Assembly: GCF_051622035.1 (NCBI RefSeq)
Contig: NC_135360.1
Span: 6,944,001-7,008,000, forward strand
DNA: 64,000 nt
Source: Arctopsyche grandis
Lineage: Eukaryota; Arthropoda; Insecta; Trichoptera; Hydropsychidae
Direction of reading: 5' to 3'
The notes under the pieces are model-generated. The model made no database searches. It had not been told where the DNA came from and saw only the letters and a program-made list of their open reading frames with translations. This document shows, one piece after another, positions 39,001-46,718 of the stretch. The translations under genes and the position numbers were made by a program. Within the stretch, counting starts at the first letter, position 1. Every line of letters starts with the position of its first letter.

Positions 39001-42000
39001 TTGCGAAATATTGTATAAATGGATTTTTGTTTTATTTATTTTTTCTAATTGGGAATATGATTATTAGAGCATGTATGTTCGCATACTTATTTTTATACTA
39101 TAGTTTTTAAAAAGTAAAACTTCTCTTTTCCTACCAAAAATTTATGTTTATGTTTAAAATTTTTGATTGTTAATTGTTTTTTTTTCTCTACAAACATGGC
39201 AACACAATTTCATATCCAAAACAATCCCACTTCCTTTTAAGTTGTTTTTTTTTTGTTTTCGTCTGTATCAATATTATCATTGTCAATGCAAATAAAATTA
39301 TACTTTTATATTACATCGTGTAGGCTTTTATTTTACGGTATTATTGGAACGTATAGAATGTTTGGCCGCTGAAAGTTCTTATTGAATTTAAATTTAACAT
39401 ATAATACTATCAAAAACTTTATATGTATATATGTATGTACATTTATATATGATTGCAGAAATGAAAGTTATGGCCAAAAGTATGAAAATGTTTCTACATT
39501 AAAGGAACAGTAGATTTTACATCCAAAATGCATTTTTAAGAAATACATTTATTTGATTGTCTTCATAAGTAACTTAAATACAAACTTGTTAACCTAGTTA
39601 ACGGAATAACATCTAATAAAACTATCATAACACTTGCCTTGCTGTGCTAAAAAATCCCCGAGCCACTGTGCTGGACTCCTAGCGTCCAGTTAAAAATGTA
39701 TGTTTTAAGCAAAAATCTGCGAGGTTAGTTATTGTAATTAGTTATAAAAATCATTTTGTCGTGTATTAAACGTCGAATAATGTAAAATAAGCGCAAGAAA
39801 TGAAAAAAAAAGATCATTCCAAGGCGGATATCATTCTCACACTGACCGTTGAGCGCCGTGTACTGAAAATAATTATTTCTGTTAATATTGGATCAATGTT
39901 TTTATTTCGTAATGAAATAATTCGAATCATAGAGGTTTTGATGAGGAATACATAAAATATGAAGTGTATTTGAATAAAATATAAGTCCTGGTCTCTCGCT
40001 ACCCATTACAGTGCGGCAAGTGTTAAAACATAATAATGTTTGGATTTTTTAACTTGGCAGAAAATTATCATCGGCAAAAAGAGGAGATGCTTTTACAAAC
40101 GTGACTCATTGTCGTTTTTTGTTTTGCTTTGAACAAAAGTTTTTGTATTGTCATTACTCATTAACAGAGACCCTTATTTTTTAACATTTTGCTATAGATG
40201 ATGCGATTTTTGCATTATATTCTCATTCTATTATTTTTTGTTAGTTTTAAATTGTATGTATTTTATAAATTTTGTTTCAATGTATTGAAATGGAGTCTAC
40301 TCCGTTCGACCGATCCTCGTTTGACTGAAAAGGATTTTCAAAATTTCTCATCTGCTTGAACAGGAGTTTTTATATATGTATGTTACAGTCGAGGTATATT
40401 CCAACTGGCGTTTTAGGTCATTCATATTCAAAAAGCCACTAGTCTTTAACCACTTCATCGCCATAAGCGCACCGGTGCGCGCTCCTTCGTTTTTAAGCCT
40501 ATGACTCGAAATTAATTTTGGTTTCTTCACAGTGACATCTAAAAATATCCTGTGATACTAATGAAATTGAAAGGAGTCAATATTTTTCGTTAGTTTGTGA
40601 TATATTCAAGAGGTAGTGTCAAGGGTTGGCACAAAAAACGGGTCTACGTGACGAGCCAGAACGTTAAATTACAGAAAACGCAAAGATCGAAAATCGAAAG
40701 ATCAAAAAAAAAAGGGTGCATGGTAAACGGTACATACTCACTTAATTTGCGCGAGCAGGGTACAACAGGAACAAGAGGAACAGGCTTTTCCTCCCGTATT
40801 CTGCGCGCGCACATTAATACGGGAGGAAAAGCCTGTTCCTCTTGTTCCTGTTGTATCCTGCTCGCGCAAATTAAGTAAGTACCGTACCGTTTACCATGCA
40901 CCCTTTTTTTTTGATCTTTCGACTTAGGATCTTTCGATTTTCGATCTTTGCGTTTTCTGTAATTTAACATTCTGGCTCGTCACGTAGACCCGTTTTTTGT
41001 GCCAACCCTTGACACTACCTCTTGAATATATCACAAACTAACGAAAAATATTGACTCCTTACAATTTCATTAGTATCACAGGATATTTTTAGATGTCACT
41101 GTGAAGAAACCAAAATTAATTTCGAGTCATAGGCTTAAATACGAAGGAGCGCGCAACGGTGCGCTTATGGCGATGAAGTGGTTAAAGACTAGTGGCTTTA
41201 CCCGGCTTCGCTCGGTATTTATAATATAAACCGCTTAAACATGACTAATCCAATCGAATCTAACATTAATTTGTTTTTTTATTCCGGAACTGAAAAAATA
41301 ATCGGGAGCTGGAACTGTAAAAGGAATCCGGATCCGGAACTGAAAAAGGAATCCGGAACCGGGACTGAACAAATAATCGGGATCTGAAACTGAAACAGGA
41401 ATCGGGATCCGGAACTGAAACAGGAATCCGGATTCAGAACTGAAACAAGAATCCGGAACCGGAACTGAAAAAGTATTTACGTTTGTAGAGATATAATTTA
41501 CTAGTTGAATTTTATTCGAATATGAATGACCTAAAACGCCAGTTGGAATATATAAAAACTGAAAATATACCTTGACTGTAACTGTGACATACATATATAA
41601 AAACTCCTGTTCAAGCAGATGAGAAATTTTGAAAATACTTTTCAGATGAGGAATTTATAAATTCCGAGAGCTTCGGTCGAACGGGGCGCCCCGTTTGATG
41701 CTCAAACTGAATATTGAAAAGATACGGGTCTCTACACTCATTAGGATGTTGCAATGTGTATGTGGGTTGTATGTTCAAAGGCTTTTTGTATTGACAGTGA
41801 TGATATATGATGCACGTTGAACGGCCACGGAGCTTTCCGCTGCGGCTTTACACTGCGTATATTGACTGCATAAAGGTATTTGCAACGGAGTGTTTTTTTG
41901 TATGTTTACAGAAATGAGGCTAGCGGACAGTATGGTGTTGGAGGGGGGCGAGGGGGCGGTGGTGGGCCTGGAGGAGGTGGAGGCGGGCGTGGCAGTCATC

Positions 42001-42140
42001 TGCCTGGGGCGGGCGCCGGTGCCTGCCACACGCTCGGTCGTCTGCCCTCGCACGCCCCCACCATGCTCGGACCGAACAATGGCAAGTACGCGACTCTAAG
42101 CAAGCAATGCAAGACCTTGGAGAGTTCGGACTTTTACTGA
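32961..42140 (+). CDS. tty: Protein tweety (TTYH family), nine coding exons, up to the first stop
   Basis: Multi-pass membrane protein of the tweety/TTYH family, which is linked to chloride or organic-anion currents and volume regulation. Coding exons: 32961-33092, 33177-33305, 33409-33552, 34987-35199, 35274-35540, 35621-35765, 37134-37377, 37452-37679, 41912-42140. They join in frame into 576 codons plus UGA, close to the length of animal TTYH proteins. Recognised family motifs are LLHALPH near the N-terminus, SLGILGS and TRCCDRKPRP around the first membrane segment, GLYGNDDLHN after the second, GVARHSRRALIAFSV between the third and fourth, and ANPFTQRLRESQ in the second extracellular loop. 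Five hydrophobic segments lie in exons 2, 3, 5 (two) and 7. Introns are GT-AG except the last, which needs a GC donor. The ATG has G at -3 and +4. The weakest junction is the exon 4 donor (GAA|GTACAT), chosen because exon 5 must start in phase 0. Identity is near certain from motif order. Confidence 0.93.
33177..33305 (+). CDS. tty: tty coding exon 2 (membrane segment 1)
   Basis: 43 codons. TTTCAG|AGC acceptor and AAG|GTGTGC donor. It encodes SLGILGS, a Leu-rich membrane segment, then the basic TRCCDRKPRP turn typical of tweety proteins. Confidence 0.95.
33409..33552 (+). CDS. tty: tty coding exon 3 (membrane segment 2)
   Basis: 48 codons. CATTTCAG acceptor and CAA|GTATAT donor. It encodes the second membrane segment with CCGAIGMGLYG and the GNDDLHN motif that opens the first extracellular loop. 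The next intron (33553-34986) holds a piggyBac-like MITE and a foldback element. Confidence 0.95.
33621..34163. mobile_element. piggyBac-like MITE in tty intron 3
   Basis: It starts CCCTTTGAGTGCTGACG after GTAA and ends before TTAA (34164-34167). It is colinear with 15954-17192 but lacks the nested insertion. Confidence 0.8.
34498..34830. repeat. Foldback element in tty intron 3 (ACGACAAAAC words)
   Basis: Repeated words ACGACAAAA(C/T)G and GTCTAACGACA on the left, with complements GTCGTTAGACGTTTTGTCGTG on the right. ATAATGTTCATAC repeats around the turn. Confidence 0.8.
34987..35199 (+). CDS. tty: tty coding exon 4 (first extracellular loop)
   Basis: 71 codons, helical loop with NQT and NNT sequons and DIKRPLAGI. 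The acceptor GCTTTCAG is clear. The donor is placed at GAA|GTACAT because exon 5 starts in phase 0 just after an in-frame TAG. Reading on leads to VHFSLAL and a UAA at 35248, which does not resemble the family. A GTAAGT inside the exon (35136) is in good coding context and is not used as a donor in this model. Confidence 0.8.
35274..35540 (+). CDS. tty: tty coding exon 5 (membrane segments 3 and 4)
   Basis: 89 codons from ATTTAG|CGT to GAG|GTTACC. It encodes two hydrophobic segments joined by GVARHSRRALIAFSV, a tweety hallmark, then an Ala-rich stretch and a Cys/Asp loop (ADACQDP). It is markedly GC-rich against its introns. Confidence 0.93.
35621..35765 (+). CDS. tty: tty coding exon 6 (second extracellular loop)
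   Basis: 145 nt, ending in phase 1 (CCA A|GTATGC). It encodes YYLVCE and ANPFTQRLRESQ, which match the conserved YYxxC and NPFxQRL block of TTYH proteins. The next intron (35766-37133) holds an antisense SINE and a second retroelement fragment. Confidence 0.93.
36310..36775 (-). mobile_element. SINE, antisense, in tty intron 6
   Basis: The T-rich end (TTTTATTTTATTTTATTG) is the complement of the tail. Then come GCTCCAATGCGACGGG, the shared domain and an antisense type-one head ending CACTAAGCCAAACTGCTGG. Confidence 0.85.
36838..37090 (-). mobile_element. Retroelement 3' fragment in tty intron 6
   Basis: It begins with an ATTTATTTATTTAT run (antisense tail) followed by GC-richer sequence (CTCAGGGAGGGCATTGTAC). 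No ORF. Family not recognised. Confidence 0.4.
37134..37377 (+). CDS. tty: tty coding exon 7 (membrane segment 5)
   Basis: 244 nt with phase 1 entry and phase 2 exit (AGG AA|GTCAGT). It encodes TALVDCRAVRAHYLAGARALCDAG in two family-conserved blocks, the fifth membrane segment (LGLALLLLASALAGLLF) and HTWIYIRK at the cytoplasmic side. Confidence 0.92.
37452..37679 (+). CDS. tty: tty coding exon 8 (cytoplasmic tail), GC donor
   Basis: 228 nt from TTTCAG|GCGAGA. It encodes KRDYAGDEHAPFLPP, a Ser/Gly/Pro-rich tail and MTTMPSAPLHSLH. To join exon 9 in frame the exon must end CACAG|GCATGA, a GC donor. Unspliced, the frame runs ten residues further to TAG at 37705-37707 with no nearby AATAAA. A weak GT alternative in the right phase is AAGG|GTCGTA. 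Confidence 0.8.
37708..40300. other. tty intron 8, proximal part
   Basis: Mostly AT-rich. 37860-38095 is a diverged single arm of the 40301 palindrome family (CATAAGCGCATCAGTGCGCGCTC, TCAAGGGTTGGCAC). No gene. Confidence 0.5.
40301..41683. repeat. Near-perfect palindrome of about 1.4 kb in the last tty intron
   Basis: The left arm from CCGTTCGACCGAT (40302) pairs with the right arm ending TCGGTCGAACGG (41684); the turn is at 40800-40815 (GCGCGCGCAC). The inner part (about 40636-40991) is the foldback copy of 1372-1772. Outer segments pair at GCCATAAGCGCACCG, TGACATCTAAAAATATCC, AACTGGCGTTTTAGG and CTGTTCAAGCAGATGAG complements. The right arm has an extra insertion of about 290 nt (41200-41500). 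Confidence 0.9.
41286..41473. repeat. Tandem array with exact 25-nt period
   Basis: Seven and a half units of the form GGAACTGAAACAGGAATCCG plus five bases, each 25 nt apart. It lies inside the extra segment of the palindrome's right arm, behind an ACTAGTGGCTTTACCCGG end. Confidence 0.9.
41912..42140 (+). CDS. tty: tty coding exon 9 to the UGA stop
   Basis: The acceptor is TGTTTACAG|AAATGAG. It encodes a Gly-rich stretch, CHTLGRLPSHAPTMLGP, NGKYATLSKQCKTLE and SSDFY, then UGA followed by GGU. The conserved-looking peptide right up to the UGA says the stop itself is real. The same exon continues in frame into the 305-codon extension. Confidence 0.88.
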
Positions 42141-43058
42141 GGTCGCGCGGGCGGCGCCGGGCCGCAGCCCCTGGACCCTCGAGGTCTGGCGCCTCCCGAC
42201 CCGCGCGATATCACCCCCACCAATCAAATCAACCGCTTCGATCCCAAATACGCATCGTTCGGACCCAAACACCTCAAAACTTCCACTATTTCAGTCTGCC
42301 GACCCCAGCCGCTGAGCAGCATCGGTGAAACTCCGCCGCGGCTCGAGCCTGCACCGCTCTCCACATTCGCCCGACCCCCGCCTGACAAATACGCCACAAT
42401 ACGCACGGGCGGCAAGTACGACAAGAGTCACAAATACGCTCAACAAATGGAACAAGAAGAAACCGCTCCTCAACCGCCGCCACCACAGCATCAGCCGCAA
42501 CATCCGCAACAACAGATCGGAGGCACTTTGGACCGACGGGCCGGGACCGGAGGCCGACGCACCACTCCTAATCAAAGAGGCCCTCAGGAGAAGACCGGCA
42601 ACGGCACATCAATTGTACACCAACCGTTGCCGGATCCTCCGACACTCGCTCCGCAACCGTTGAGCGCTGCTCATTTCACCCAGTACCGATCTCCGGCACC
42701 GCCTACGCTACCGTGCTGCAACCAAGCCAACCCGCAGTCTCAGCATCGGTCTCAGAATCGATCCAGTCGCACGCCTGAAAAGTTCTTTTCAACCAGCAGC
42801 CAGTCGATCAGACCTCCCGGAGAACAGCAGAGGGGTACGTCTCGTCAGTCGCACTCGCACACGTTAGACCGCCGACACGGGTACTCCAACCAGAGTAGTC
42901 AGGGTGGGCAGAGTGCTCAACAGAACGCCCGCGCCGGCAGTCAGACCCTCGACAGACGCGGCCGGCAAGCGTTGAATCCTCGATCGACGTCGCTGGCACC
43001 GCTCGATAACCACCAGTCGGACGCTAATAGAGATCAATACGCCGTCACCGAATTGTAA
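42141..43058 (+). CDS. tty: In-frame 305-codon extension of tweety beyond its UGA (candidate readthrough)
   Basis: Directly after the UGA at 42138-42140 the same frame stays open for 305 codons to UAA at 43056-43058. It is GC-rich, unlike the AT-rich DNA on both sides. The predicted peptide is Pro/Gln/Ser/Arg-rich and cytoplasmic by topology. It has three TLDRR motifs (codons near 42527, 42863 and 42946) and several KYA motifs; KYATLSK occurs just before the stop and KYASFG, KYATIRT and KYAQQ after it, so the repeat pattern crosses the stop. It ends in AVTEL, which fits a class I PDZ ligand. Translation would give an 882-residue protein. The first Met (codon 42447) is far inside, so independent initiation explains it poorly. 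Alternatives are a splice that removes the stop, UGA-to-UGG editing, or 3' UTR with chance openness. Confidence 0.72.
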   Translation, partial: GRAGGAGPQPLDPRGLAPPDPRDITPTNQINRFDPKYASFGPKHLKTSTISVCRPQPLSSIGETPPRLEPAPLSTFARPPPDKYATIRTGGKYDKSHKYAQQMEQEETAPQPPPPQHQPQHPQQQIGGTLDRRAGTGGRRTTPNQRGPQEKTGNGTSIVHQPLPDPPTLAPQPLSAAHFTQYRSPAPPTLPCCNQANPQSQHRSQNRSSRTPEKFFSTSSQSIRPPGEQQRGTSRQSHSHTLDRRHGYSNQSSQGGQSAQQNARAGSQTLDRRGRQALNPRSTSLAPLDNHQSDANRDQYAVTEL

Positions 43059-46000
43059 TGATAACTTCAAAGTGGAGCACGCTGTTAAACCAACAGAGTG
43101 CTTCACTTACACCAAAAGCAATAAAAAATCAAAATGATCGACTTCCACCAACAGTACTATATAATCCGAGTAATTCGTAACAATGAATCTAATTAAGTGA
43201 ACCGAGTGGCAAAAAAAAATTAAAAAAAAAATGATACGTGTAGATTTTTTGGAATTAGATTATTACATATAAAATTCAATCGTTTTAGATTATTCTATTT
43301 TATAAACAACTAAACGACAAAAATCTTTTGTATACTAATCTTTTCATCCGACAACAATGAGGAAGAGTAAATTTGTCATCAATTATAATTGTATGTTTGT
43401 ATATGTCTAAACATACGCATGTATTTATTATATGTTAAGTATGATTCGTAAGAGATTTGTAAATATGAAACTAAAAACACCCAGCACTGAGTGATATATA
43501 TATTATATATATATGTATGTATGTATTTAAAAAATATACATTTTCCATTTGTATTCTGGAATACATATTTACTATAGTGATATTCCTATAAGACTATTCA
43601 ATTTTAATATTTTACATGTCTCGTACAGATAAATAGCATTTTTTATGAACAATCGAATAATAAATTAAATGAATTTAAATAAAATATTAAAAAAAAAAAA
43701 CAGTCATAGTGACAAATGGGAACAATTTTTTCACAATTCTTTTGTTTTTTGTTTCCTTTTTTTTAGAACGACATCGTCTCCCGTAAACTATCGCACTTTT
43801 TACAAGTTTTGTAATTTTAATACGTATATAAATTGCACAAAAAAACATTTATAAAGTTTACTTTATTGAAAGAAAAACGCCTATGATAACCTCAATTGTG
43901 TGAATTCGTATGTATTTTCTACTTTACTAATATAAATGCAGGTCTTATAAGAAAAATTTTGTACCCATCGTATTCCATTATTTTTTAACAATTCAAATAT
44001 AAAATAAATTAGAGTACTTGTATAATGAAAGTAATGAAAAAAAAAATCGGTCAATCACATAACAGTTTCTTTGACACACGGTATGTAAAGAAAAGCGTGT
44101 CTTTTGTTAGCGTTTTTTGGAATATTCGTAATCCATTACTATAAAGTAAAATATTATATTTATATATATATACATAGACATTTTAATGGTAGATTATTTG
44201 TCTGGAGGTTAAATTAAATAAATTTAAAGGAAAGTAATAAGAAATTAATCCGTTGTACGATCGATTTAAGCTCACAAACTTTCATTGTTATTCACCGCAT
44301 TTAACTGGTGTTCAAACGTAACGTCACATAATTAAAGGTTAGGTATTATAAATAAATAAAAGATGATAAAAAAAAAACCGTAGGTGTATAAAAAAGAAGA
44401 GGACGAAAACTTTATAAAACAACAATAATTTTGTAAAATTAAACTAATCAATTTTCTCTAGAAGATTTATTCGTATTTTGGGTGTTTGAAAAAAACCTGG
44501 AAATCTGTACATAGGCTGTTCGAATGTGAGCCGCCATTTTGAATCCATACAAATATCGCATGATTTTTACAAGCTTTTTAAGACTGATTTTATTAATATA
44601 ATAATCCGGCACTGTTAAGCGTTGCTGAACATTTTCGATTTTTTTTTGTTTAATGTATATTTAATGTATTATTTTGCAGCTTACATTCGAACACCCCTAG
44701 TGATAACTTTTAGCAATCAGCTCAAATTTTACTGCCACATTAGTCTAAATAAATAAAATTTTGTAAAATGAATTTTCGATTTTCATACGTGCTTATATTC
44801 CAATACTTTATATTGTTTTTTTTTAATTATTATATTACATTTTTATTTATTTTTCAATTAGAGGCCATAATAGGGTTAGTACAAATATTGAGTGAAAAAT
44901 AAAAATGTATATCTCGCAATCGGCACTACTGTGAAGGTCCGGTTGCGAGAGCGCAATGATATAAATATTAGTTATTATTATTATATTCATTAAATTTTAC
45001 TATTTATCATATAATGTGAAAAAATTACTGTAAATATAATTAAAAAAAAAAATTTTGTAATAATGTTGAATGTAGTACTGAATTATTTATATAGTGTAAC
45101 TAAAATATTAATTCACATATATGTTTTACTGTATATGTGAATGCGATTTTATATTAGGTGTCTCTTATATGAGGTTGTCAGCTGTACAAGTTCCTGTTTC
45201 ATTTTCGTTTCCGTAATGCAATATTACGCATTATTATATTATATTATATCGAGGGTTCCGCACGGCTCGTCATCACTTCTACGGCATGTTCACGCTATGC
45301 CAGAAACCCTACTAATAATGACGATATTGGTTACCATGATTAATAATTGCACAGATACTCGTGTGTAAATATTTCAAATATACCCCCTACCCCCCCTCAT
45401 TTATATATTATACATATATATATATATATTGAAATTAAATGCATATTATGTCGTGTAATTTTTGTATTCTGTGCACTATAATCGGTGTATAGAAAATGCT
45501 CAATAAGAATTATTCAAGTGTGAACGTCGTCTACTTGTAATGTTCACGCGTGTACTTGACAAAGTATGCTCGCGCACATTGCAATCTATATATATATTAC
45601 ATATATATAAAATATTAGTTACATTTTTAAATAATTGTTAACTTTTTTTGAAGTTTAATCAAATAAGCTTTATACATATACACACAATAATAATTCCGTA
45701 GCTTTCGCAAGGAACTTAAGTTTTTGTTTTATTATTATTTTTTTTTTGTGTATAAAATGAATTCATATATTGAAGTGCTTTTGTTTTAATTTGATATTCA
45801 AATTTGTAATACGACTAGTCATTATTTTCGTTGCAACAAAAATGAAATGTGGATAATATTATATGTTCGCGTGCACAAAACTTGCGGATATTTATATTTT
45901 GCGTTTTAAAAATAGCGGTTTGAGAATTATTACTACTTTAAATACTGTATGTATGTATTATTATTATACAATAAACGATCTGTTTCGTGAGTTTCGTTTT

Positions 46001-46589
46001 TAAATTATCCCAGATGCGCGCGTTCCATATTACGATGGTGCTGTCGAAGAGAATAAACAAAAAAAAAGCAAGATCGGCCATTATTTTGCCAAAGATAATT
46101 TAATCAGTAAACTTGCATGCATTTTTTTCTTCCAACTGTTTTATATATATTTTATATTCGTCTACTTTTATAATGAAAATTATATAAATTGGAATTTTTT
46201 CGTTTTGAAACTTTTGATTTTTTTTTTCTTCAAATTGGTAACATGTATTATATTTATATACTTTGATAAAACATTGTTGATTTTATACAAAACAATATAG
46301 CTATAAACATGTAAGTAGATAAATCCATGCTAAATATGTATTCTTTAATTAATGGAACTCTGTACAAGATACAATAAATAAATCACTAGAATTCTTCACA
46401 CCGACTGTTATTTATTGTATTAATCATCGGTACACGTTTTTATGTACAAACTTATTCAATTCAAAGGAAGTCACAAATTGAAAATATAATACATTTTTTA
46501 AATAACACAACATACATTACAATTAAAATTGCAAACACATTTTATTGTACTTATTATACATAAAATATTTACTTAAATAAAAATTCCTT
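43059..46589. other. Convergent spacer: likely tty 3' UTR and intergenic DNA
   Basis: No credible ORF. AT-rich DNA with many poly-A and TATA runs. On the + strand AATAAA occurs at 43120-43125 and again at 46373-46378, so the tty transcript could end close to the coding region or run more than 3 kb. Transcripts of the two genes would lie about 200 nt apart at the distal site. Confidence 0.6.
46541..46546 (-). terminator. ATR: Polyadenylation signal of ATR
   Basis: AATAAA on the - strand, about 45 nt after the ATR stop codon. It implies a very short 3' UTR. Confidence 0.6.
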
Positions 46590-46718
46590 CTACAAAAAGG
46601 GACCCCATCCCATGTACATTTGGCATAGATTTACAACACTGATCGCCTCGAGGATGAGATGGTTAGTTTGACCCTCGGGCGAGAGAGACAAAGTGAACTG
46701 CTTATCCTTCGTACGAAC
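46590..46718 (-). CDS. ATR: ATR last exon, FATC domain
   Basis: 42 codons and TAG. It encodes SPEGQTNHLILEA and ends NLCQMYMGWGPFL, the FATC signature. The acceptor is TTGTTTCAG|GTTCG. Confidence 0.97.
   Translation of the reverse strand, partial: VRTKDKQFTLSLSPEGQTNHLILEAISVVNLCQMYMGWGPFL

Noticed and set aside
41235..41594. 119-codon - strand ORF with repeating FQFRIPIP pattern
   Set aside because: It is the 25-nt tandem array read as protein; the period is not a multiple of three, so the pattern drifts.
42291..42575. Antisense ORFs opposite the tty extension (also 42808-43106)
   Set aside because: They are shadows of the GC-rich coding frame on the other strand.
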